From an uncultured Muribaculaceae bacterium (GTDB lineage: Bacteria; Bacteroidota; Bacteroidia; Bacteroidales; Muribaculaceae): DNA of 60,106 nt. Position numbers and translations under genes: made by a program. Numbering within the stretch: the first letter of the stretch is position 1; each line of letters starts with the position of its first letter. The notes beneath the pieces were generated by a model. That model did not search any database. It was not told the origin of the DNA and worked only from the letters and a program-made list of their open reading frames with translations. Location of the stretch: contig CAJTKG010000008.1 of NCBI GenBank assembly GCA_910576935.1, forward strand, positions 1 to 60,106. The letters are read 5' to 3'. This document shows positions 1 to 6,889 of this stretch, piece after piece.

Positions 1-13
1 CGATATAGCTACT

Positions 14-77
14 GCGGCAGACATCCCCGCGCGTCTAAACCGACCAAACCGATGTCAGACGCACATTGACATCGTTG
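14..77 (-). repeat. Dispersed repeat, copy A
   Basis: Read on the minus strand, these 64 bases match 59668-59731 on the plus strand at 62 of 64 positions. The only differences are two G/T substitutions. A further shared stretch, TCGTCGCTCCATG-like, flanks each copy on the same side (about 89-102 here), but the bases between it and the core differ. There is no coding frame and no terminal repeat typical of an IS. It lies in the non-coding tail of the gdhA side. It may belong to a multi-copy palindromic or MITE-like family, which is an inference. Confidence 0.8.
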
Positions 78-130
78 ATACAAACCATGGAGCGACGACT
101 CGTTTGGTAAATACGTTCGAACGAACGATA

Positions 131-166
131 AGAGGCGGTTCACCCGCTATGGGATGGACCGCCTCT
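131..166 (-). terminator. Hairpin downstream of gdhA
   Basis: A 9-bp perfect stem, AGAGGCGGT with ACCGCCTCT, lies 38 bases beyond the gdhA stop codon. No clear U-tract follows on the minus strand, so this is a probable but not classical intrinsic terminator. It separates gdhA from repeat copy A. Confidence 0.5.
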
Positions 167-203
167 TTCGGTTGTATGATTAAACGCTTGTGTGGATCGT
201 CTA

Positions 204-1541
204 TCAGCAAACGCCTTCGCCCATCATGGCGTTGGCGACTTTCATGAAGCCGGCGATGTTGGCGCCTTTCATGTAATTGATATAGCCGTCTGACTCTGTG
301 CCGTATTTGACACACTGCTCGTGGATGTCACGCATGATCGTGTGGAGTTTGTCGTCGACTTCTTCGGCGCTCCACTGGAGGTGCATGGCGTTCTGGCTCA
401 TCTCAAGACCTGAGGTTGCCACGCCGCCGGCGTTGACTGCTTTGCCGGGAGCATAGATGATGCGGCTCGAGATGAAGGTGTCGATGGCTTCGGGGGTGCA
501 GCCCATGTTTGAAACCTCGCATACATATTTGACGCCGTTGTCGACGAGCTGATGGGCGTCGTCGCCATTAAGCTCATTCTGTGTGGCACAGGGAAGGGCT
601 ATGTCGACTTTCTGTTCCCAAGGTTTGTGGCCGGCATAGAATGTAGAGCCGGGGAATTTGTCGGCATAAGGAGCGACGATGTCATTGCCCGACGCACGGA
701 GTTCGAGCATGTAGTCGATCTTCTCGGCGTTGAGGCCTTCGGGATCATATATATATCCGTCGGGACCCGAGATTGTGACGACTTTAGCACCGAGCTCTGT
801 TGCTTTGAGAGCAGCGCCCCAGGCAACGTTACCGAAGCCCGAGATGGCTATGGTCTTGCCATTTATGTCGTCTTTGTTTGTTTTAAGGACACTCTGTACG
901 AAATAGAGTGCGCCGAAACCTGTGGCTTCGGGACGGATGCGGCTGCCACCGAATTCGAGGCCTTTGCCGGTGAATGTACCGTCATGTTGGTTGACAAGAC
1001 GTTTGTACATGCCATACATATAGCCTACTTCGCGGCCGCCGACGCCGATATCGCCTGCGGGAACGTCACGGTCGGGACCGAGGTTTTTCCAAAGGCCAAG
1101 TATGAAGGCCTGGCAGAAACGCATGATCTCACGGTCGCTCTTGCCGCGGGGCGAGAAATCGCTACCGCCTTTTGCACCGCCCATGGGGAGGGTTGTGAGG
1201 GCGTTTTTGAATGTCTGCTCGAAGCCGAGGAATTTCAAAATAGAGAGGTTGACAGAAGCGTGGAAACGGATACCACCTTTGTACGGGCCGATGGCGTTGT
1301 TGAACTGCACGCGGTAGCCGATATTGTTCTGTACCTCGCCTTTGTCATCGAGCCAGGTGACACGGAAGGTCACGATACGGTCGGGCTCGACCATGCGCTC
1401 GACAATTTTGTTGCGCTCGAATTCAGGATGCTGATTATAGACATCCTCGACGCACATCAACACTTCCTTCACTGCCTGAAGGTATTCTTTTTCACCCGGA
1501 TGCTTGGCTTCCAGGTTGTTCATGATACTGTTAATATCCAT
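204..1541 (-). CDS. gdhA: NADP-type glutamate dehydrogenase
   Basis: This cytoplasmic enzyme interconverts 2-oxoglutarate plus ammonium and glutamate, and is a main route of ammonium assimilation in Bacteroidales. The 445 residues match the usual length of the hexameric family. Visible motifs are GPYKGGIRFH (85-94), LPMGGAKGG with the catalytic Lys near 124, PAGDIGVGGRE with the catalytic Asp near 164, and the nucleotide-binding turn GFGNVA (235-240). It is monocistronic and divergent from porQ, with a TAnnTTTG box about 50 bases upstream. The NADP preference is assigned from overall similarity to GdhA of Bacteroides and enterobacteria; cofactor choice is not proven by sequence alone. Confidence 0.96.
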   Translation of the reverse strand: MDINSIMNNLEAKHPGEKEYLQAVKEVLMCVEDVYNQHPEFERNKIVERMVEPDRIVTFRVTWLDDKGEVQNNIGYRVQFNNAIGPYKGGIRFHASVNLSILKFLGFEQTFKNALTTLPMGGAKGGSDFSPRGKSDREIMRFCQAFILGLWKNLGPDRDVPAGDIGVGGREVGYMYGMYKRLVNQHDGTFTGKGLEFGGSRIRPEATGFGALYFVQSVLKTNKDDINGKTIAISGFGNVAWGAALKATELGAKVVTISGPDGYIYDPEGLNAEKIDYMLELRASGNDIVAPYADKFPGSTFYAGHKPWEQKVDIALPCATQNELNGDDAHQLVDNGVKYVCEVSNMGCTPEAIDTFISSRIIYAPGKAVNAGGVATSGLEMSQNAMHLQWSAEEVDDKLHTIMRDIHEQCVKYGTESDGYINYMKGANIAGFMKVANAMMGEGVC

Positions 1542-1588
1542 AAGTGTTTATTTTACTGGGTATAGATTATTTCAATAATTAATGCAGG

Positions 1589-1596
1589 CAAATATA
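1589..1596 (-). promoter_or_regulatory. gdhA promoter -7 box
   Basis: TATATTTG on the minus strand matches the Bacteroidetes -7 consensus TAnnTTTG. It lies 48 bases upstream of the gdhA ATG. No clear TTTG -33 element was found at the expected spacing. Confidence 0.55.
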
Positions 1597-1666
1597 GACA
1601 TTTTTCTTTAACACACTCTAATTTTTAATAAAAATTTACCCGTTGACACCAAGAAAGCCTCGGGTC

Positions 1667-1740
1667 GACACTGTTTCAGGTGACAATATGTTTTTTAACA
1701 GTGTTTCGTGACCATTTTTATGCGACACAATATAGTGTCG
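1667..1740. promoter_or_regulatory. Nested inverted repeats between gdhA and porQ
   Basis: The divergent 264-base spacer holds two inverted repeats. ACACTGTT (1668-1675) pairs with AACAGTGT (1697-1704), and CGACAC (1723-1728) pairs with GTGTCG (1735-1740), followed by a T-run. They lie between the two promoters, close to where the porQ -33 element should be. They could be operators, a bidirectional attenuator or an insulating terminator; sequence alone does not decide. Confidence 0.4.
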
Positions 1741-1765
1741 TGTTTTTCCGTTAGACTTTTATTAT

Positions 1766-1773
1766 TAACTTTG
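1766..1773 (+). promoter_or_regulatory. porQ-operon promoter -7 box
   Basis: TAACTTTG fits TAnnTTTG and lies 32 bases before the porQ ATG. The -33 position has only a T-rich stretch. Confidence 0.55.
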
Positions 1774-1805
1774 CATCATAAAAGGCCCGAAGCCGACAAT
1801 ATTAT

Positions 1806-2837
1806 ATGAAATTCTACGGTATCGTAAGAAATATCGCCCTTTCGACAGTCGTGATGCTGACGACGGCTGCCCACGCCGCCGACGGCTCGACAGCCTATAA
1901 TTTTCTTAACATCACCTCATCTTCGAAAGTCTATGGTCTCGGCGGCGTCAATATTTCGCTGGTCGATGACGACCTCGGCGTCGTCGATCAGAACCCGGCC
2001 CTCCTCGGCGGCGAGATGGACAACCAGATAATGCTTGACTACATGCACTACCTTGGCGGCTCAAACTTCGCCGGTCTCCGCTATGCCCGTCAAGCCGGCG
2101 ACCACGGAGCATGGTCGGCGGCAATACGCTATTTTGGCTACGGCTCGATGAAAGAGACTCTGCCCGACGGCTCGGCAATAGGCACATTCTCGCCCAAAGA
2201 CCTGTCGTTTTCAGGCACTTATTCCCACGATATCACCGAAACTCTGCGAGGCGGCATAGATTTGAAGATGATCTATAGCTCTTATGCCGACTATACCGCT
2301 TTCGCCATCTCGACCGACCTCGGCATCAACTATTACGACAGCGACCGCGATCTGTCGCTCAGCGCTGTAGTGGCAAACCTCGGCGGTCAGGTCAAAAGGT
2401 TCAATGACAGTTACGACCGCCTGCCGTTCGACATACGTCTGGGTTGGTCGCAGTCTTTCGGTTCGTTTCCTGTGCGGTTTTCAATAACGGCCTGGAATCT
2501 CACCAAATGGCATCTGCCTTTTGTCGAGACCGGCGACGGCAGCGACAGTTCGGAGCCAAAAATCAAAGACAGCTTCAGTTCAAATCTGTTCAGACATCTG
2601 GTTTTCGGCGCCGACCTGATCTCAAGTTCCAACTTCTATCTCGGCATCGGCTACAACTACAAGACTCGCACCGACATGAGCACCTATTCACGCAGTTTCC
2701 TGTCAGGGTTCTCACTTGCGGGCGGCATCAAGGTCAAAAGTTTCAACGTCGGAGTTGCCTTCGCACAACCCCACTCGGGCGCCACAACACTGATGCTCAA
2801 CCTGTCTTGCAATATCAACGACTTTCTAAACAAGTGA
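1806..2837 (+). CDS. porQ: PorV/PorQ-family outer-membrane beta-barrel
   Basis: A 343-residue predicted outer-membrane protein with an N-terminal signal peptide (about 1-24, ending AHA) and alternating beta-strand sequence to the end. The segment YNFLNITSSSKVYGLGGV, followed by DPNPALL-like DQNPALL, is the hallmark of the PorV/PorQ (UPF0164) family. These proteins take part in type IX secretion or act as FadL-like barrels. PorQ next to cmk and ispH is, from memory, a recurrent arrangement in this phylum. No other type IX component lies in the window, so involvement in secretion is an inference. It is first in the operon; cmk begins 10 bases after its stop. Confidence 0.78.
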   Translation: MKFYGIVRNIALSTVVMLTTAAHAADGSTAYNFLNITSSSKVYGLGGVNISLVDDDLGVVDQNPALLGGEMDNQIMLDYMHYLGGSNFAGLRYARQAGDHGAWSAAIRYFGYGSMKETLPDGSAIGTFSPKDLSFSGTYSHDITETLRGGIDLKMIYSSYADYTAFAISTDLGINYYDSDRDLSLSAVVANLGGQVKRFNDSYDRLPFDIRLGWSQSFGSFPVRFSITAWNLTKWHLPFVETGDGSDSSEPKIKDSFSSNLFRHLVFGADLISSSNFYLGIGYNYKTRTDMSTYSRSFLSGFSLAGGIKVKSFNVGVAFAQPHSGATTLMLNLSCNINDFLNK

Positions 2838-2847
2838 TCTATAAAAT

Positions 2848-3552
2848 ATGAACACTGACAAAAAAAAAATAATCGTCGCCGTCGACGGATATTCGTCGTC
2901 AGGCAAAAGCACTATGGCCCGCCGTCTGGCCAAGGCCACAGGCTATAGATATATAGACTCGGGCGCTATGTATCGCGCCGTCACACTCTATGCGCTCGAC
3001 AATAACCTTATCGACGACGCGGGCAATATCGACAAGGTCGCGCTGACAAGGGCACTCGACACTATCGACATCGACTTCAGAATCATGAATGACGGCAGTC
3101 AGCACACGACACTCAACGGCAATGACGTGGAACGGGAGATACGCTCGCTGCGTGTATCAGACAATGTCTCACCCATAGCCGCCATAGCCGAAGTGCGCCA
3201 CGCTCTTGTGGCTAAACAGCAGGCCATGGGCCGGTCGAAAGGCATCGTCATGGATGGCCGCGACATCGGCACGACGGTCTTTCCGTCAGCCGAGTTGAAG
3301 CTTTTTGTCAATGCTCCGGCTGAGACGCGCGCCCGTCGCCGTTTTCTGGAGATGACCGAAAAGGGCAACCATGTTTCATATGAAGACGTGCTCGCCAACG
3401 TCGTCAATCGCGACCGCATCGACGAGACGCGTGAGGAAAGTCCGCTGCGACGGGCCGACGACGCCATAGATCTCGACAACTCGCAGATGAGCGTTGACCA
3501 GCAAGACGCATGGTTGCTCGACCGATTCAATGAAACCATTGCAAAACTCTGA
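2848..3552 (+). CDS. cmk: Cytidylate kinase
   Basis: This cytosolic enzyme phosphorylates CMP and dCMP with ATP in pyrimidine nucleotide recycling. At 234 residues it has the usual length. The P-loop GYSSSGKST lies at about 14-22, followed by the substrate segment YIDSGAMYRAVT. The MDGRDIGTTVFP motif lies near the middle and the Arg-rich lid (RARRRFLEM, then RDRIDETREESPL) near the C-terminal third. It is co-transcribed with porQ (10-base gap) and ispH (5-base gap). The poly-A run after the ATG (AAAAAAAA around 2860) keeps the frame. Confidence 0.95.
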   Translation: MNTDKKKIIVAVDGYSSSGKSTMARRLAKATGYRYIDSGAMYRAVTLYALDNNLIDDAGNIDKVALTRALDTIDIDFRIMNDGSQHTTLNGNDVEREIRSLRVSDNVSPIAAIAEVRHALVAKQQAMGRSKGIVMDGRDIGTTVFPSAELKLFVNAPAETRARRRFLEMTEKGNHVSYEDVLANVVNRDRIDETREESPLRRADDAIDLDNSQMSVDQQDAWLLDRFNETIAKL

Positions 3553-3557
3553 CACCG

Positions 3558-4436
3558 ATGGCTATAGTCGAGATTGACAGCGCCTCGGGCTTCTGCTTCG
3601 GCGTCACCACCGCCATAACCAAGGCCGAGGAAGAGCTCGCCGCCTCGGGCTCTATATACTGCCTGGGAGATATCGTCCACAACAGCGACGAGGTCGAACG
3701 GCTCAGGGCCAAAGGTCTGGTGACAATCACCCACGACGACCTCACCGGGCTGCGCGACGCCAAAGTACTGCTGCGCGCCCACGGCGAACCGCCCGAAACC
3801 TACGACATCGCCCGACGCAACAACATTGAGATCATCGACGCCACGTGCCCTGTTGTTCTGCGTCTGCAGCGCCGCATCAAAGAGCGCTGTGACGACAATG
3901 GCCCACGTCCTCAAATCGTAATCTACGGTAAACGCGGCCACGCCGAGGTCAACGGTCTGGTCGGGCAGACAGGCGGCAGCGCCATAGTGGTCGAAGACAT
4001 CGACGGTCTCGACAAGATCGATTTCACCCGCGACATAGCCCTCTACTCACAGACGACAAAATCACTCGAAGGCTTCAGCACCATCATCGAGGAGATCAAA
4101 CGCCGCAAAGCCCCCGGGACGACATTTGAATACTTCGACACCATCTGCCGTCAGGTCAGCAACCGCGTCGAACGCTTGCGCGAATTTGCTGCGGCACATC
4201 AGATCGTGCTTTTCGTCGCCGGCGACAAAAGCAGCAACGGCAAGATACTCTTCAGCCACTGCCATCAAGTCAATCCCTGTACCTATCTTGTCTCAAACGC
4301 CTCGCATATCGACCCTGCGTGGCTCGACGGAGCGATAAGCGTCGGCATCTGCGGCGCCACCTCCACTCCCCGCTGGCTTATGGAAGAAGTGCGTGACCGG
4401 GCCGATGTCATTGTCAACCGTCGGGCCGATGGATAG
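3558..4436 (+). CDS. ispH: 4-hydroxy-3-methylbut-2-enyl diphosphate reductase
   Basis: The last enzyme of the MEP isoprenoid pathway reduces HMBPP to IPP and DMAPP with a [4Fe-4S] cluster. Over 292 residues the three expected cluster cysteines are visible: GFCFGV (Cys13), DATCPVV (Cys97) and DTICRQV (Cys197). Substrate-binding His42, His75 (RAHG) and His128 (GHAE) are also present. GATSTP near the C-terminus is typical. The 3' end overlaps the next gene by 8 bases, indicating translational coupling. It makes precursors for undecaprenyl phosphate and menaquinone. Confidence 0.95.
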   Translation: MAIVEIDSASGFCFGVTTAITKAEEELAASGSIYCLGDIVHNSDEVERLRAKGLVTITHDDLTGLRDAKVLLRAHGEPPETYDIARRNNIEIIDATCPVVLRLQRRIKERCDDNGPRPQIVIYGKRGHAEVNGLVGQTGGSAIVVEDIDGLDKIDFTRDIALYSQTTKSLEGFSTIIEEIKRRKAPGTTFEYFDTICRQVSNRVERLREFAAAHQIVLFVAGDKSSNGKILFSHCHQVNPCTYLVSNASHIDPAWLDGAISVGICGATSTPRWLMEEVRDRADVIVNRRADG

Positions 4437-4923
4437 ATTCATCGCAATCGACGTCGAAACGGCCAACTTCAACCCGTCGAGTATATGCGCCATAGGTGCC
4501 GCCAAAGTCATAGACGGCATGGTCGCCGACACGCGCTACACTCTCGTATGTCCCGAACCCGAGTGGTATTCATATGCCTGTACCCGGGTGCATGGACTGA
4601 CAAAAGATGACACCTTCGCCGCTCCTTCGTTCGGGCGCGTATGGCGCGACTGGGCCGACTGGCTCGACGGCTTCACGCTCGTAGCCCACAACGCTCCGTT
4701 CGACAGCAAGTGTATCGGCGAAGCCTGCAAGATATACAGTCTCGAACCGCCCGAACGATTCATGTGTACGCTTGCCGCCGCCCGCCGTCAGATACCCCGC
4801 GGCATCTGCGCCTCAAAATCGCTCGACTCGTTATGCGACTTCTTCGGCATTACTCTTAAAAATCATCACAACGCACTCGATGACGCCGTCGCCTGCGCCA
4901 AACTCGGCATAATACTGTTATGA
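4429..4923 (+). CDS. DnaQ-like 3'-5' exonuclease
   Basis: A 164-residue single-domain DEDDh exonuclease. FIAIDVETANF near the start carries the first Asp and Glu, HNAPFDSKC the next Asp, and HNALDDA near the C-terminus the final His and Asp. This resembles the epsilon proofreading fold, but the protein is a stand-alone domain, so a repair or RNA-trimming role is possible. A start at 4393 is open, but ATG 4429 gives the family N-terminus MDRFIAIDVE and a short 8-base overlap with ispH, so it is preferred. Its stop codon overlaps the start of the next gene (ATGA). Confidence 0.85.
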   Translation: MDRFIAIDVETANFNPSSICAIGAAKVIDGMVADTRYTLVCPEPEWYSYACTRVHGLTKDDTFAAPSFGRVWRDWADWLDGFTLVAHNAPFDSKCIGEACKIYSLEPPERFMCTLAAARRQIPRGICASKSLDSLCDFFGITLKNHHNALDDAVACAKLGIILL

Positions 4924-5225
4924 AATTTTCAGCTATAATATTAGCGGCCGCAATAGCGATTGCTTTGACAGCATGCGGAGACGGTGACAACCGCAACCGG
5001 CCGTCTAAATCAGATATAAACCGCACAATCGAACAGGCCCGCAAAGACGTCGCAGCCGTTGCCCGTACCGGCGAAGGCTCTACCGACCGTCAACGCGCTC
5101 TCATCGACATCAGAGTGCGCGAAAATCGCCTGCGTAAGGCCGGATACGAGACTTTGGCCGGAATCTATATCTCAGAGGCCGAAGACCTGCTCGCCGATTC
5201 GCTCGAAATTGTAACCAGACTATGA
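4920..5225 (+). CDS. Small predicted lipoprotein
   Basis: A 101-residue protein with a lipobox: a hydrophobic segment ending ALTAC puts the lipidated Cys at about residue 19. The rest is charged and probably helical (DINRTIEQARKDVAAVAR, then repeated Arg/Glu). I do not recognise the family. The ATGA overlap with the exonuclease stop shows it is part of the porQ-cmk-ispH operon. Location is probably the periplasmic face of the inner membrane, or the outer membrane. Function is unknown. Confidence 0.7.
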   Translation: MKFSAIILAAAIAIALTACGDGDNRNRPSKSDINRTIEQARKDVAAVARTGEGSTDRQRALIDIRVRENRLRKAGYETLAGIYISEAEDLLADSLEIVTRL

Positions 5226-5240
5226 CATTATTGCACGACC

Positions 5241-6320
5241 ATGAAAAAATCAGTTTTTCTCTTACTCATCCTGGCCACGTTCGTAACGGAAGCGAAAAAA
5301 ACGCCGCCGCTCGACTTTGTCAGCGGCCACGAGTTGACGCTCATCAATAAACTAATGGACACGCCACGCCGATATGCCCGCGTCGATACAGCCAAATATG
5401 ACGGTTTCACCGGCTATCAGCGCAACACTCTACTGCAACAGCCGGCCGGCCTCGCTCTCGCCTTCGAGACAAACAGCGACCGCATATACTTCACCATCGA
5501 TTATATCAAGAAAAACTCGGCCTATAACGAGACCAATCTGACTGCCTCCGGCGTCGACTTATATATAAAGGACGCCGCCGGCCGATGGATCTATGCGGGA
5601 AACAACACACCGCGCAAGAAAGACGACGAGATACTCGAACTCGTCTCGAACATGACTCCCGGCAACAAAGAGTGCCTGCTCTATCTGCCGATAATATCGA
5701 TTGTCGACTCGGTTTCAATAGGCGTGACTCCCGGCAGCTATGTGCGCCCGACCGATAATCCATTCAGCCACAAGGTTGTCTTCTGGGGTTCGAGTTTCAC
5801 CCACGGCATAGCCACATCGCGCCCCGGTATGGCCTACCCGATGCAGTTTGAACGAGCCACCGGCATCCATACGCCAGCCTTGGGCGTAAGCGGCAATTCC
5901 AAGCTACAGCAGTCGTTTGCGCGCGTTCTCGCCGACACGGCCGCCGACGCTTTTATCTTCGATGCATTCTCGAATCCTACAGCCGATGAAATAGAGGCCA
6001 ATTTCAAGCCTTTCATGGCCACAATCAGAGCCAAGCATCCGACAACCCCGGTGATATTCCTACAGACAATCTACCGCGAACACCGCAATTTTGACACCAA
6101 ATATAACGCCGTCGAGCAGGCAAAACAAGACATGGCGCTTAAAGTCGTGACAGAGACCATGGCCGAAGACCCCAACATATACTTCATAGTGCCTGACGCC
6201 GGTGACAGTCACGAAACGACATGCGACGGCACTCATCCCTCTGATTTAGGCTATTATCTGTGGATGCAGTCAATCAAGCAGCCTCTGCTTGACATTCTTG
6301 CCCGATACGGCATAAAATAA
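5241..6320 (+). CDS. Secreted SGNH/GDSL-family hydrolase
   Basis: A 359-residue protein with a signal peptide (about 1-18), an N-terminal beta domain (about 25-170) and a C-terminal SGNH hydrolase domain. Block I is WGSSFTHG (182-189) with the nucleophilic Ser. The block III-like GVSGNS at 215-220 supplies Gly and Asn. DGTHPSD (329-335) carries the catalytic Asp and His. Such two-domain proteins in Bacteroidales are usually annotated as acylhydrolases or carbohydrate esterases; the substrate cannot be read. It follows the lipoprotein by 15 bases and is the last gene of the operon. Confidence 0.82.
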   Translation: MKKSVFLLLILATFVTEAKKTPPLDFVSGHELTLINKLMDTPRRYARVDTAKYDGFTGYQRNTLLQQPAGLALAFETNSDRIYFTIDYIKKNSAYNETNLTASGVDLYIKDAAGRWIYAGNNTPRKKDDEILELVSNMTPGNKECLLYLPIISIVDSVSIGVTPGSYVRPTDNPFSHKVVFWGSSFTHGIATSRPGMAYPMQFERATGIHTPALGVSGNSKLQQSFARVLADTAADAFIFDAFSNPTADEIEANFKPFMATIRAKHPTTPVIFLQTIYREHRNFDTKYNAVEQAKQDMALKVVTETMAEDPNIYFIVPDAGDSHETTCDGTHPSDLGYYLWMQSIKQPLLDILARYGIK

Positions 6321-6339
6321 ATAAGAATAGAGACCGGTC

Positions 6340-6768
6340 CTATGTCTTGGCACAGGCGGCGCAGAGACCTTTGAAGTTTACGTTAAGCTGCTCCACTACA
6401 AAATCGGGCGATTCCGGCAGCTCGATATCTTTCATATCCACGTCTATGACACGGCCGCAATTACGGCAAAAGAAATGGGCGTGAGGCACGGAAACTGCAA
6501 AATCATAGCGTCGGTTTGACGTATCGATATCAAGTTCGCGCACTATGCCGTTGGCAACAAGCGAATTTAAGGTGTTATAGACCGTCGCGCGCGAAAGGCT
6601 CGGATTATCGGGATGCAACGCCCTATAGATTTCATCGACAGTCGGATGACTCGTGCTATGGCTGAGATATGACAAGACGGCCAGACGCTGAGGCGAAGGC
6701 CTCAGCCCCGAAGGCTCAAGCATTGCTGCAAGTTCCTTTACTGTATAATAGCGTATCATATCAGTCAT
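6340..6768 (-). CDS. Fur-family (PerR-like) transcriptional regulator
   Basis: A 142-residue regulator with an N-terminal winged helix (RPSPQRLAVLSYL, then the recognition segment SLSRATVYNTLNSL) and a metal-binding C-terminal domain. The latter has HAHFFCRNCGRV plus CAAC, the paired CxxC motifs of a structural zinc site. The Asp/His pattern allows PerR- or Fur-type sensing, so the metal is undecided. A longer frame from 6831 would run into the terminator hairpin at 6823-6875 and through the promoter, so ATG 6768 (or 6759, MIRYYTVKEL) is chosen. The promoter overlaps an inverted repeat, suggesting autoregulation. Confidence 0.88.
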   Translation of the reverse strand: MTDMIRYYTVKELAAMLEPSGLRPSPQRLAVLSYLSHSTSHPTVDEIYRALHPDNPSLSRATVYNTLNSLVANGIVRELDIDTSNRRYDFAVSVPHAHFFCRNCGRVIDVDMKDIELPESPDFVVEQLNVNFKGLCAACAKT

Positions 6769-6769
6769 A

Positions 6770-6788
6770 ATTCTTACAAATTTAGAAT
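6770..6788 (-). promoter_or_regulatory. Candidate Fur/PerR-type operator
   Basis: ATTCT and AGAAT form an inverted repeat with a 9-base centre that covers the -7 box (6777-6784) of the regulator's own promoter. The half-sites resemble those of PerR/Fur boxes, but the spacing is not the classical 7-1-7. The position directly over the promoter is the best argument for negative autoregulation. Confidence 0.5.
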
Positions 6789-6808
6789 AATTTTTGATAA
6801 CATACAAA
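6777..6808 (-). promoter_or_regulatory. Promoter of the Fur-family gene
   Basis: TTTG (6805-6808) and TAAATTTG (6777-6784) are 20 bases apart, an excellent match to the Bacteroidetes TTTG-N19-21-TAnnTTTG promoter. The predicted start of transcription, near 6770, almost coincides with ATG 6768, so the mRNA would be nearly leaderless. Confidence 0.7.
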
Positions 6809-6822
6809 TTTCGTTTCAAAAC

Positions 6823-6875
6823 GGCAAACAAAAAATCAGGAACATCTGTTTTGCGTTCCTGATTTTTTGTTTGCC
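6823..6875 (-). terminator. Perfect 21-bp stem terminator after the GH43 gene
   Basis: The arms 6823-6843 and 6855-6875 are exact reverse complements over 21 bases, with an 11-base loop. Both arms carry A/T tracts, so on the minus strand the hairpin ends in a T-rich segment. It lies 15 bases past the GH43 stop codon and upstream of the Fur-family promoter, so it insulates the two. Confidence 0.85.
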
Positions 6876-6889
6876 GCCTGTCTATTCTG

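Noticed and set aside
552..1565. Open frame of 337 codons on the plus strand opposite gdhA
   Set aside because: It mirrors the codon bias of gdhA, has no promoter or family match and overlaps a complete, well-recognised enzyme.
3099..3941. 280-codon frame opposite cmk and ispH
   Set aside because: Overlaps two recognised genes on the other strand with no family resemblance.
6769..6831. Extended N-terminus of the Fur-family gene
   Set aside because: It would translate the promoter and run into the terminator hairpin; the extra residues look unlike the family.
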